From Sequoia sempervirens (lineage: Eukaryota > Streptophyta > Pinopsida > Cupressales > Cupressaceae): a stretch of DNA of 64,000 nt. Of the stretch, positions 1 to 11,170 are shown in pieces. The translations under genes were made by a program, and so were the position numbers. Below the pieces are notes generated by a model. That model was not told the origin of the DNA. It saw nothing but the letters and a program-made list of their open reading frames with translations, and did not search any database. Numbering within the stretch: the first letter of the stretch is position 1; the number at the start of each line of letters is the position of its first letter. The stretch covers positions 123,425,760 through 123,489,759 of the forward strand of contig VDFB02252616.1 of assembly GCA_007258455.2 (NCBI GenBank). The letters are read 5' to 3'.

Positions 1-171
1 TTAGCATATGGTTTAAGAGATAAATAGGTATGTATAAATATATTAATCACCCGTATTATTTAATTATTTTCAATTATATTGATGTATATATATGTTGAAA
101 TTGTTTTCCTTGCATACATTTGGCCAAGAATAAATATGTTTATCAACTGACGATATTGCAATAATTTTTAC

Positions 172-918
172 ATGTTTGGCATATTGCAGGTGAAACACCA
201 CAAGGCTATGTGGTGCAATGGTCATAAATTTCAAATCAAAATGTTGGATGACATGAAGAAAACTTTTGATTCTAGTATAACTACAGTCTTTCAGGTGATT
301 GATGTTTCATCTAGAAGCGACATACATCCAAAAGTCTCAGATAATCGATACTATGGGATTTTGAATGATATACTTGAGTGTGACTTTAAGTCATTCAAAT
401 TAATTTTGTTCGTCATCCTATGGTACAAGGTACAATTGAATGAAAATGATCATGAGAGAACTATTATTGAACATGATAATGGATTTACCATGGTTAATAC
501 AAGGTTGATTGAGCGAGCTGGAAATGAGCCCTGTGTTCTTCCAAGCCAATGTGAGTAGGTATTTTACTCAGAGGTTTCGAATAAACCAGGTTGGTCATTT
601 GTTGTTAGACATGATCTAAGAGGAAGGTCGGTAAAGTATAATGTAGTGGAAGAAGAAGATACCAAAGAACTAGAAGATGATGTAGATGATTATTAGGACC
701 AACAGTTAGTTGATGATGTCCCTGACGAAGATGTCGAAGAGGAGGAACTAGATCATGATGATGTAGGAGTTAATGTTCATGAAGATGATATTCATGTGGA
801 TGATGATATTATTGAAATTGATATTGATGACGATGATGATGATATGACCAATCCCTACAATGTTGAATCTAGATCGGATGATACAGACAAAGAGTTGGAT
901 GAAGAAGAAGATCAATGA
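172..918 (+). pseudogene. CACTA (En/Spm-type) transposon remnant, DUF4216 region with acidic tail
   Basis: The frame reads as the C-terminal part of a plant CACTA transposon protein of the DUF4216 kind. Visible marks are the run YYGILNDILECDF near residues 61-73, the hydrophobic/aromatic stretch ILFVILWYKV, and the segment ending in CVLPSQCE, which in this family precedes a VFY...W block. That block follows in the same frame after a TAG stop at 556-558 (VFYSEVSNKPGWSFVV). A second TAG at 694-696 lies in the Asp/Glu-rich tail, and the frame closes with TGA at 916-918. DUF4216 normally sits at the end of a longer transposon ORF; its upstream part and the transposon ends are not in view. Known of the family: transposon-associated, no defined catalysis. 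Inferred: a dead fragment. The 128-codon open piece is not a host gene. Confidence 0.75.
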
Positions 919-1785
919 CATTGAAATGTATAAGTTATGTGATTTTATCATCTATTTGATATTAATTTCTTGATAGAATTATATTTGACTTATGTGGTTA
1001 CATAATTAATTCATGATGTTTTTAATTTTTATGTCATTATATAATTAATTTAATGATGTAATTTTTAATATTTGAAAGGTCAAAAAATTAAAACATTTCA
1101 ATAGTGATGTTAACAACCTTGAAATTAGTGTGTTTTATGTTTCATGTGATCATAAAAGATTAAAAAGTCAGTTGTAGAGGTGGTTGTTCAGTGGTTGATG
1201 TGTAAAGGCCTTTAAAAGGCATAAAATGATCATTGTAATGGTTGTTGATGGTTGAGGATTTAAAATACAAGCTCTTGACATTCAAAAATTTGTGTTTTTC
1301 TTCAAAAAATTTATATTTTTCTTTTATGCAACATTACAGTCACATGCAACCATATTTTGATGTTGAAATCAATTCCAGGTCATGAAGATATGTGTTAGCT
1401 TTGATTTGAATCTGATTTGAGGGCTTAAGGCATTGATTTGAGTTAGAAAGCTTCATTTCTTTGCATACAGCCTAGTTACCCTATTTTTGAGGGTTTTGTA
1501 GTCCAAACATGATATAAAGGGGCCCTTACACTTTTTTTTATTACTGTAGCTTGTGTAAGAGGCCCCATGGATACTGTTGTAATTGTAGGATGCATGAATA
1601 GGGCGTAGGATGACAAATAAAGAAGGTATAGCTGATGTCCTCAAGAGTTTTGTGAAGAAAAGCATGTGAAATGAGAGGTTCAAGCCTAGGTTTCAACAAA
1701 ACATGTATGGTAGATCTGATTTTATGATTTTTTATCCATGTGCAAACCTAATGGGTTGTTTCTAAACACTGAATATAAATGTTAT
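919..1785. other. AT-rich non-coding stretch
   Basis: AT-rich sequence downstream of the CACTA remnant. I see no long frame, RNA gene or clear repeat. It could be the 3' part of the same transposon, but no terminal CACTA inverted repeat was recognised. Confidence 0.4.
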
Positions 1786-1787
1786 AC

Positions 1788-1834
1788 ATACACACACACA
1801 CACACACATATATATATGTGTGTGTGTGTGTGTA
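1788..1834. repeat. (CA)n-(TA)n-(TG)n palindromic microsatellite
   Basis: A run of CA dinucleotides passes through a short TA core into a run of TG dinucleotides, giving a near-perfect inverted repeat of about 45 bases that could extrude as a hairpin. The flanks also mirror each other (tacata on the left, gtatgta on the right). Confidence 0.9.
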
Positions 1835-1841
1835 CGTATGT

Positions 1842-2165
1842 ATGAATGTATATGTATTTTTAAATGTAAATGTAAATGCAATTACTGGATGCTCTCCTAC
1901 AACAATTAATGCAACATATTATTAAAAAAATCTATATCTATGTATATAAATGTGTATTTCTAAATGCAAGTGTAAATGCAAAGAGCATATGGTTTTGTAG
2001 TGTTATAGATACAACATATCCATAAATTAATGTAATTGAAATTCTAAAGTCTTCAACACATATAATATGAAATGATCAAAACTATTAAACTACATGAGAA
2101 ATAAATGAAAACCGTGAAATGCATATGTATGTGTATTTGTAAATGTAAGTGTAAAATAAATAAGA
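1842..2165 (+). repeat. Three degenerate copies of a taaatg-taaatg motif
   Basis: The phrase gtatttntaaatgnaagtgtaaa occurs near 1852, 1950 and 2128 with a few substitutions each time, roughly 100-180 bases apart. It looks like an old, diverged short tandem repeat. No coding signal. Confidence 0.45.
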
Positions 2166-2199
2166 ATAATGAAAATTATAAAAGAATACAAGGAAAGGT

Positions 2200-2300
2200 T
2201 TAGAGTTTAGAGTGGGAGAGAGATAGAGGGTAGAGGGTTTAAGGGTTTACATTTTAGAGTTAATGGTTTAGGGTTTAGGGTTAAAAGGTAGAAGGTGTTG
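2200..2300 (-). repeat. Telomere-like (TTTAGGG-type) degenerate repeat
   Basis: Contains gggtttaaggg, gtttagggtttagggtt and gagggtagagggttt. This is the reverse complement of the mixed CCCTAAA and pyrimidine repeat that forms long arrays at 12.8-14.0, 30.8-32.6 and 54.8-55.6 kb. The G-rich strand is on plus here. An interstitial remnant rather than a functional telomere, since sequence continues on both sides. Confidence 0.7.
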
Positions 2301-3299
2301 GTTTTTTTTTTACACTGTAACCAGGTTGGTCTTCTAATCTACCTATGGGAGTGCCAATTCCAATCAAGGGAAGCTCGAAGGACCTGGACCAACTGACGAG
2401 GACTTTAAAAAACCTCGTACACTTTGGGCTCTGCAAGACCTGGGAGGGTGATCCCTTAATGTGTTTACAACCTCTGCACCAATATCATAAACAACATTAA
2501 CAAATAATAGATAATCCCATTGAATAGCTCAACACAATAGGATAATATCAACTATGTGGAGCATGAGATAACTACAACACAATCCATAGTAAAATATAGT
2601 CATTAATTTGTAATTCGTAGCAAGCTCCTGGCAAAGACAAACAATTATTGAACTACACAAATAAGTACAACTTAGATCAGTGCCATATATCCATTGCAAG
2701 AGTCAAATTGATAAGCATCTAAAGGTTTATGACAAATTTAATATATAACATATAACTTATAAGATCCCTGACAATATTGCATTACAATTTCATCAGTATG
2801 TATTATCACCCAATACTACTTATCAAATCCTTATACAGAACATATCTGCCTATAATCCCATTCAAGCATTTTAATTAATTCCTTGAATTAAAGCTAAAAT
2901 AAAGATTATGCACACCACAACAGTGAGATGAATGAAACAATCCTTAGTCATCTTATTCAAAATTCGGATATGCATGTACAGTGGAGAGACATGAGTTTGA
3001 ATTTATCATTTCAACTCAAATGCTAGTACTGTTATACAACATTAAATCCCCATGAATTCAAAACCAATTACATCATAACTCATAACCTAAATTGTATTTC
3101 TCTCTAAAACCATCGGACTTTACAATTTTCTCTGCAACTTCACCTAGACTCGACCAAAAATTATCTAACTTGCTAACCCGTACTTCTGGCCTTGAAATCC
3201 TTCTTGTAGAAAATGAAGGAGCAAACAAGCATCGAGCCAGAAAGTACACATGTCACCAGCCAAATGAAGCATCTAGTGATATTCAAAAAATCGTTACAA
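2301..3299. other. Non-coding stretch with a short integrase-like fragment at 2453-2486
   Basis: Bases 2453-2486 match 9248-9281 with one mismatch in about 34 bases. At 9248 this segment is integrase coding sequence on the minus strand. The match ends abruptly on both sides, so it is probably a relic of the same family-B polyprotein, but it is too short to be sure. The rest of the interval is AT-rich with no convincing frame. Confidence 0.35.
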
Positions 3300-6200
3300 T
3301 AGCCATCACCCTAGAGAATATTCTCATTCATCATGTCAGATAAGGAAAATTGAGGCAACAACAAAAAACCACAAGAAACCCATGTCGGGACCGCTATCAA
3401 AGCAAAACCAGAGGCCGTTGTAACTGCGACATATGATTTACCACCCGTTAGTAATTCATTCTTTTATTCCTCCTCAGTCAAATATTTATCTACCCCCCTC
3501 TGATATTCTTCATCAGTCAGCCAATCAAAATTAATTACCTCATTCACCTTGGCATTATAAGGTGTGTATTTTACTGCTACCTAATTTGCATCTCTTTCAA
3601 AAGATTCCAAAAATGAGTCGGTACTAATGATTTTATCCATATAGCTCACCAACAAGTCATAATCTGAGTCATCACAAATTAATTTAATTTGGTCATTGAT
3701 GACCTCATTTTCTTGATCTTGCCACTGCTGGAATGACCTGATTTTCCCCTACTCATCAATTATATCAGGTAACAATGTGTTACCCCAATCATTGAAATTC
3801 TTCACCAACCCCCTAATCTTCCTACTCAAGTCATCTGGTAAGGTCTAAAAACCTTGCAATGATTTTACTAACACATGAGTAGGCTTTAATGATTAGGGCC
3901 TATTGTTTGTATCAAACCTTGAGGACTTATACATGACATCCAGATCACTAGCCCTAGGGATCCAATTTTTAATCAATGGTATCACTACCTCCTGATCCCT
4001 ATCAATATTCTTTATTGCATCTAAATTTAGCAAAGAATATAAAGAATGTATAGATAAAAATTTATTATCAACCTTTTCATTCAAATGCCTTAAAACAGTA
4101 GTAACAATCTCTTTTTCTTTGAAAGAGATCCCTCATCACTTACCCTCAAAGATGCATGTAACTCATCAATTCTTTGCAAGAGCTACTTCTTTGTAGGATC
4201 AACATAGCACTTTGTTTCTTCATCAATTTCCTCTAAAGAAGGGGTGAAGGCAGGATTCTGACTGGGAGACCCTGGTGTGGAAACAATTGGAGAAGCAAGA
4301 GGCACTAACCCTACTGTGGAAGGTAATGTACTGGTCCCTGGAGCACTTGATGTCTCCCCAATCTGTCTATACCTAGACCTTTCCACCTCAGTTTGTAACT
4401 CAACATTCCTTTGGTGCATTTTGTTGTATTCTTCAATCAAAAGGTTATACTTCTCCATTAGGCTTTTCTTTTTAGCCTTCTCCCTTTATGTAGTCTTTTG
4501 GGCCAATTTGGCCACATTCAGAATTAAACTAGTGGCTTCAGTGGTTGAGGTATCTGAAGCTCTCTTTATTATTAATCCCCCTCTAAAATTTGGATTAATG
4601 TCTGTAATATTTTTCTTTCTCCCTTGTGGGGCCAATTCCCAAATTGCCAAGGTTTCATACTCTTCACTGAAAGTGGAATCTTGAAGTGCTACCTTGACTT
4701 CTTCTTCAGATTCTTGCAAGGGATGTTTGGACTTCATAATAGCATTAAAGGCCACTGCATCTGTAATGTCCCATTCAGGAAAAATCAATACACCAGCCTG
4801 ACTCACCAATTTTTTGCCTTCCTTAGGAGTGATGTTCTTAAATTCTTCCATTAATTCAGCTTTCACTTCCTCATCATTCTCCTGGTCTGACCTGTCATGT
4901 CTTAGTTCTCTTCTCTCCTTACATTTATTTTGATATTCTTCAAACTTCATCCTCCATACCAATTGCAAGAATATAGGAGTCTTTACAAATGCATTGTCAT
5001 CTAGAAACTCCTTACATGCTTCCATTCTTGCATCTTGTACACTTTTTCCTTTCATATCTAAATAAGATAAAACCAATTCAGCTGGCCTAGGAGGGGAAGG
5101 CATACCAACCTACATGTCCTGATCAGTAAAAATAATTTCATCCATCAAACTCTCATGTGGTTGATCGGTTCTTTTCCTTTTAGGGCTTGGCTCAGATGGT
5201 GGTGATGGGGGACTATCTTCTAGTGATGACTCTAAATCAATTATCTTAATTGACCCAGGCACTTTGAATTTTGGACCTAGTTGTGAAGGAAACTTCATAA
5301 TTTGCTTCCCCTTTCTGTTCACTTCTTCCACATCACTGCTGCTATCCTTTTTTCTCCTGTAAATGGGCCACTTTTCTGTAGGCTAGTATGCTGGCCTTGT
5401 TTCAAATGGTCTAGCACCTTGCTCTTGTACACCTAGACTCAACTCTAAGTTTACTTTTTTGGTTCTCAAAGTGCCCATAATCTCTTTGAAGTTCTCCATC
5501 ATAAAATCAATTTTCTTATTGTGGGGACTGAACTCCAATAGTGGATCATATTTCGGATCCATTTTGTGCACAATATCTAATAGCTTATCATAAGCTATCC
5601 ATTTCTCCTTGTTCAACTCCTACGTATTTAGGCCGAACTCATTTCTGATGAAGTCCTCAAGAAAGTTGAACTCATGCACAAACTTTCCAGCCTTTATTCT
5701 TTGTCTAAAAAGGGTAAATAAACCCTCAGGATCATGCTACCACTTTGGACCACATCTCAAATGATAATCCTTAAAGAATTTCTCAAAGTGCACCCAACCT
5801 CCTTTTGAAAAGGAAAAATTAGATACCACTATATAATCAGGGAAAAATGTTCCCTTACCCCTCCCTGTGAGGTTGTCCTCATGGATGCAACCTATCTGCC
5901 ACATAACTTCTACAAAACTCACTCTTGGTGGCACATTGTATGGCAGTATATGAGGGGCTCCTTGAAAACCATATACCCTCAAAATAGTGTTGACTGGGTA
6001 TGGGATAATTGCACCTCAGTTGTGGCTGACTTTTTATTCTGGCTTCCTCCCCTTTGGCCTGAGGAAATCATGTAATTCCTCAGGAATCCTAGGTACATTC
6101 ACCATCAATCTATCCCTCAATCTGGAAGCAAAACAATTATCAAATTGCACATAACTATTGCTTTCCTTATTACAAGATAAATTTGCAACCCATATCTATA

Positions 6201-7107
6201 TTGGCAATCTTTCTCCATCAACCGATTGCCTTAATTCCATCTTCTCAGAGAAGAAGTCAACATTCTTGAATAAAAACATATGCATCAGCATAGAATACCA
6301 AAAGAATTGAGTTTTGGTATCATTTTTCTGCAGCTTTGACAACCCCTCATGTATCCTCTTAGCCAAGAAAGAAGCAAATTCATATGTGACAAAGAAGTTA
6401 GGGTGTTGTATTTGCACCCCCATGAACATGTATGCAATGGGCATCACCACACCAGGACTAAAACCCAAAATCTGACACAATGAATAAAAAGTGGCCAAGA
6501 AATGATTTGCAAAATAATTTAATCTGAAAGGTTCCTGGTCATTGGGGCTGATATGAAATCTTGAACCTCCTGCCCTAGCCAGATGAGGTGGAAGCAATTT
6601 AGCTCTGAAAAGAGACTTCAACTTTGCATATTCCTGCTTCATTTCCTCAAGGTTGATAGGCACTAAGTCCTCACTCAGTTCACTCAAGTCAAAAATCTGT
6701 TGAATATCATCCCTGTTAATGCTTAACAAAACCTTTCCATCATTATCCCTAATTACTCGTGTGATAGGGTCATATCTTGTAGCTACTTCCCTAAACAAGT
6801 CTACATCAGGGAAAACATTTGGTACCGCCAGCTTCCACATATCATACATCCATCCATTTGAAAAAGGGTGAGGAAAATTCCTCTGTCCATACCACAATCT
6901 GAACATTTCCAAACCCATGAGAGGAACCCTAGCATTGGCTATGTTGGAACAATTGTATACTAACCCCTCCCCCAGGATTTTCCCTCGCATTAGAACCAAT
7001 CCCTACTTTTTATCATTCATTGACAAGGGCAATTGATCCAGGAAATCATCATACAGGTTTCTTTTTAAATAGTCAATCAGGCCAGAATGTTGCTTGGGTG
7101 GTGCCAT
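3300..7107 (-). pseudogene. Very long broken ORF of a gypsy-type element (family B ORF1), function unknown
   Basis: One minus-strand frame runs from an ATG at 7105-7107 (MAPPKQHSG...) to about 4120, then continues one frame over to about 3345, giving roughly 1,250 codons. In-frame stops are TAG at 7003, 6196, 5737, 5620, 5383, 5110 and 4183, TAA at 4486, and two stops near 6020-6040. The conserved texture between stops shows they interrupt a single protein. Visible: an N-terminal half rich in Phe/Trp/Tyr with RDNDGKVLLSINRDDI near residue 125, an acidic Ser/Pro stretch with a basic patch (PKRKR), a Lys/Glu-rich coil, a Ser/Thr/Pro linker and a hydrophobic C-terminal segment (about 3360-3430). 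No zinc knuckle, protease or RT motif is seen. It follows an LTR-like region on the same strand, the place where Ogre/Tat elements carry an extra ORF1 before gag. It could instead be an unusual gag. The GKV..SI..DDI..IF.L pattern faintly recalls the PMD fold signature; that is inference only. Confidence 0.6.
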
Positions 7108-7738
7108 CTCAGACAAACTATGGCTTCTTATAACTCCACACTTCAAATAGCTAGGACTAACCGGAGATATGGAATTACAAAACAAAATATTGCAATTTCT
7201 CACAATTTAAATAAACTATAGCCCTAAAACATTTATCAACAAGCCGTATGATAAGTATAGAAAATATTTTCCTTAATTCAAGCACAGAGTGACTGGGAAA
7301 CACAAAAATTAACTCATGGCTCTTTTCGTAGAAATCCCAAATTCTGGCTATCAGGGTTCACAACCTTGCTCTCAGCTCTGAAACTGCTTCGCAAAATACC
7401 TGAATGCTTTGTGATGCACATAAAGCAGGAGAATTGATTTTATTTCGATCAAATTGTGCCAGTAAATGTCTCATCCGCCATTAAAGCTCACTCGCGCGTT
7501 GCACGAATGGCTCCAATGATATTTGATGCAGATTTAAATTCGACCCGTCGATCCTTCAACACAGTCATCAGCCCTATCATTAACCCTGGAGCAGCTTTTC
7601 CATCAAGATTTTAACACATCCGTCGATTTGAATCACATGCATCTTAAGAGCACTTTAGTAACCCACTTTTTAATGTATTGAAGGCCGGATTAATGTTCCA
7701 CAGTATTTCCTTTATTCTTTCGGCTTCATCAGATGAGA

Positions 7739-7744
7739 CACGTG
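7739..7744. promoter_or_regulatory. G-box/ABRE-like CACGTG in family-B LTR
   Basis: CACGTG in the context gacacgtggcga, matching the plant ABRE/G-box core ACACGTGGC bound by bZIP and bHLH factors. The hexamer recurs in other copies of the LTR at 33422, 53075, 56718, 56993 and 57144. Function is inferred from motif and recurrence only. Confidence 0.4.
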
Positions 7745-7856
7745 GCGACTTCCCGTGATATCACAATCGATGGTGGGGCCATCGCGGGATGGTGGGGAAT
7801 GACTGAGATCAAACGGTAGTTGATTAGCGGTCGTGCAATTTCGTCCCCTAAAAGGA

Positions 7857-7862
7857 CACGTG
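7857..7862. promoter_or_regulatory. Second G-box/ABRE-like CACGTG in family-B LTR
   Basis: CACGTG in the context ggacacgtggttcc, about 118 bases from the first site in the same LTR. Paired G-boxes are common in ABA-responsive plant promoters; here this is suggestive only. Confidence 0.35.
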
Positions 7863-8530
7863 GTTCCCACCCACAATATCGCAATCGGTAAAAATCCTGC
7901 AGCTTCCGATCACACGATGGCGGGAAACCGTTGATATCCAAAGGAAATTTGATCAACGGTAGCGCGAATTCAATCCCTTCTGCAAAATAAAACATTCATT
8001 AAAAAGGATGAGGGGACATCACTAGGCCAACTGTAAATAATGGCATAAGTTGTTTTTTAAAAGATGAAACATGGGGCCAACCGAGACTTAGGAAATAAAA
8101 CCCTACAGAGGAAATAAAGTATTAAAATCAAAGGGACTCGGCCTAGACGAACCGATATGACATAAGTTGTTTTAAAACCCCATCAAAAGTAACAACGAAA
8201 TAGAACCCAGCCAAAGTGTGAAATAAACATTAGGGTTTTACATGAAGACAAAGCTAAAACCCCAACCCTTAGAAAACTCGAACACCATGAAAGACCAGAG
8301 ACATAAAGCAAGGCATGAGTGAAAAACAAAGAGAAAAATACTGAAGTTCCATCAGTGGCTCCAGTTGGGGATGTTCATTCCATTGGAATGAAGTGAGAAT
8401 CCAGAATCTCAGGTAGAGCAGAACAAGATGCAAAGACGACAAAAAAGGGACTGTTCAGAAAAAACAACCCCAACTATGTACAAAATACAAAATATACAAA
8501 CCTAAACTACTGTTCATGGAAAAGAATACT

Positions 8531-9283
8531 TCAAGCGAAATATAACTTCAAAAACTGTCCATGAACTGGAAGTTCTAGAAGATCTCCTATCATATCTTGG
8601 AGGAAGTACGAATCTTCACCCCACTTACCATTAATCAAAAATGGACCCAACCGGATTGCATCAAATTTCCCATGTTTCCCTTTATCTTCCATTCTGGCAT
8701 TCCACATTAAAACCAAATCTCCATCTTTTAAACTCCTTGCAGTTGCCTTCTTGTTATACAAATTCTTTACTTGCAACTGCAACTTTGCATTTCTCTTTTG
8801 GGCTTCCCTCTTGGTTTCATCTAATTCTATAAGAGCTTCCACTCTCAATTGCATCTCATCATCAATTTCATTATCATACATCTAGACAAACTTATACATT
8901 TCCATTAAGTTATTTTGGGGCAACCTGGCATTTATCCCATAAACCAAGTCAAATGGGGCACAACCTATTGCCTTCTTCACAGTTACCCTATCTTCCTAGA
9001 CTGCTAATCTCAGCTTAGAATCCCAAGCCCTTTTATTCTGATCCAGGATTCTTTTAATAATCTTCATCAAGCTTTTATTGCTTGACTTTGCTTGTCCATT
9101 TCCCTATGGGTGGTATGGTGATGAATAAGAAATTTGGATTCCATGCTTCTCACAAAACTCTATGTATTCCTCAGATCTAAAACACATTGCATTATCTGAC
9201 ATAATCCTTTCTGGACATCCAAATCTATTCAATATGTTGCTCATCAGATCCCTTAATGTGTTTACAACCTCTACACCAATGAG
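8531..9283 (-). pseudogene. Ty3/gypsy integrase, C-terminal two-thirds (family B)
   Basis: The minus-strand frame shows the integrase core: the second catalytic Asp in RIMSDNAMCF, the SYSSPYHP block, and GNGQAKSSNK where the family has its catalytic Glu (here Lys, GAG read as AAG). The C-terminal domain follows (DLVYGINARLP, then DGDLVLMWNARMEDKG and the FDAIRLGPFLI segment), ending in a stop at 8531. In-frame TAG stops fall after SPYHP, after LRLAV and before MYDNE. The N-terminal zinc-binding part and the first catalytic Asp are missing: the similarity ends at a 31-bp tandem duplication at 9284. Family knowledge: integrase inserts the LTR element cDNA into chromosomes. This copy is dead (stops, truncation, altered catalytic residue). 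No chromodomain was recognised. Confidence 0.85.
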
Positions 9284-9345
9284 ATCACCAAAAGTCTAGG
9301 ACTTGTCAAATGATATCACTAAAAGTCTAGGACTTGTCAAATGAA
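9284..9345 (+). repeat. 31-bp perfect-period tandem duplication
   Basis: The segment atcac(c/t)aaaagtctagg and the following bases are repeated head to tail (9284-9314 and 9315-9345) with one internal mismatch and one at the end. It lies exactly where recognisable integrase sequence ends, so it marks a rearrangement breakpoint. Confidence 0.9.
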
Positions 9346-10470
9346 GGTATATTATTGACACCTATCCCTTTGCTATTCACTTGTTGGGACTTAGTAATGA
9401 CTATCCAAAGAGAAAATGAGATAGTGGCAACAACCATTTATATTATTTATCTCACTGCAATCCATTTCATGGCTATAGTACTTATGTTGTCACCCAGTGT
9501 GTTAGCTCTCAAAAATGCAGGCAAGATGCCTCAAGAGGCTGCCAATCTCTTGATATGCTTCAGGGTAACAGACAAGGTCAAAAGAATTCAACCTTCTACT
9601 CTTTAGGTGCTGCTAAACCTGGGCGGGTGTACCTCTCTGAATAATGCAGACTTAACTTGTGATTATCCTTTTATAGCAATTTGCTCACAATGGCAATTGG
9701 AGGTGAACAAATGAAATCAAACTTGAAAGCAGTAACAATATTCTGATCTAAATCCTAAAATGAATGCTTAACTAACAGATGTAAATAACTGAATGAATCC
9801 AAATGATGAAGTGCAGAGACTAGTGCCTTGTTGGGTATGCGGAGTCAAATGAGATCAGGATGAGCAACACTTCTCTAGGAAAACTCAAATTATATGGCAT
9901 ATATTATGTTTACAACTTGTATAAACATGCAAGAATGTGATTACTAAGCTCTACTTGAACAATCCAAATGAATCTCTCTGATTATTGTGATTAACTAAAA
10001 GGATTTAGTCTTTACTTGAAAGAACCAATCAATCAATCACACAAGTACATCAAATGTGCACTGATAAATTGAATACAAACTTGTTATATCAATTTAAACA
10101 ATCAGAAAGAATCCATCTTGGAGACAACTTAGCAATACATTCAATAGATTCAACAAATAATTGGCACCAGAGAAATGCAACAACATCAACTAATTTTCAT
10201 AAATACCTCCATTCTGAAATCATGCAACAATAGTCTCCAATCTGATAACTTTATTCAACTATATCTACTTGTTGCGTATCAAAATCTAATAACCAGTGCC
10301 CTTTTACAATTACAAGATGCCTATTTATACACTAGTATCAGAAAACATATGAAATTGAAATCCAATGTCGGCCCTCCACAGAATTTAGGCCCAAAATCAT
10401 GTTGGCCTACAATGGTTTTAGCAATTTACATGTCAGCCTCAATGTTTGAAATTATTAATCATCAGTGAAC
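9346..10470. other. Non-coding stretch, origin unknown
   Basis: No recognisable protein. The 90-codon plus-strand frame at 9334-9606 is hydrophobic but matches nothing I recognise and has no support from neighbours. The rest is AT-rich with short direct words (tgaatacaaac, caatcaatca). Confidence 0.35.
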
Positions 10471-11170
10471 AGTCGGCGAGACAACACAGCAGCTATGCCA
10501 AAGGTAATTCAATCGTTGTCAACCCCAATGTATTTCGCTTTCGCCGTGACTTATCCGAGTCGGGGAGATGTCCCGTAGACCACACTATGTTTCCCCGAGA
10601 GCTCCTTTACCTTTCGAGTGTCGCTATGACCTTATGATATCGGGGAGATGTCTCACAGCGCATATTATGTTTCAACGAAAATCTTCATAGTGTATTATTC
10701 ATTCGCTAAGACATAGGGAAACCTCTCACTGAGATGCACTTTTGTTTTCATTCACTGTCCCTGTAACTTAATGGTATCAGAGAGACCTCATGCAGATTTC
10801 ATTTCATTTCACTTAAAGTCTTTATCCATTTTGAGTCACCGAGACAAGATCACACTCTCGCCGCAAGGTCCTTCATTGTTTTCCATCGGTGAGACTGAAG
10901 GTCACTTGCCGAGACCTCTTATCGAGAACCTTAACTCATATCAATATAACATCCCCTTATGTTGTCGGTCGGTGTGACAATGTGGATTCATTATGACCTG
11001 ACACCGAAAGAGCATGTCTAGCCGAAGCGAACATTTGTGCACAAGTCGGTAAGACAAGAAAGACTCGCCATGACACTACCCCAAAGACGATTTCCTTTGC
11101 CGATATGCCCATTCTGATGTTGGTCAGGGAGACATAATGAAATCGATAAGACCTCATCTCGACGGCATAA
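10471..11170 (+). repeat. Degenerate short-period repeat with tcgg-n-gagac core
   Basis: Variants of the core tcggtgagac recur about a dozen times at uneven spacing: near 10472, 10561, 10640, 10702, 10775, 10834, 10884, 10907, 10966, 11044, 11123 and 11142. The same core appears on both strands at 32945-33110 inside the plus-strand family-B LTR region. This stretch is richer in CG than its surroundings. It reads as a diverged tandem repeat or an LTR internal repeat, not as coding sequence. Confidence 0.45.

Larger units (their letters stand above)
7108..8354 (-). mobile_element. Family-B LTR plus leader, minus orientation
   Basis: Reading the minus strand, the block begins TGATGGAACTTC at 8354. 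Two other copies start with the same word (minus from 62618, plus from 32616), which supports this as the LTR 5' end. The middle (about 7560-8010) closely matches 33170-33560 plus 52934-52975, and also 56700-57430. The 3' end of the LTR is not defined because the other copies diverge or are truncated, so the last few hundred bases before the ORF1 ATG may be leader. Integrase sequence ends just upstream (8531) and ORF1 begins just downstream, so this LTR sits between the 3' end of one copy and the 5' end of another. Confidence 0.6.

Noticed and set aside
9334..9606. 90-codon hydrophobic plus-strand frame
   Set aside because: No recognisable family, no conserved neighbour, and it begins in the 31-bp duplication; kept only as an unknown stretch.
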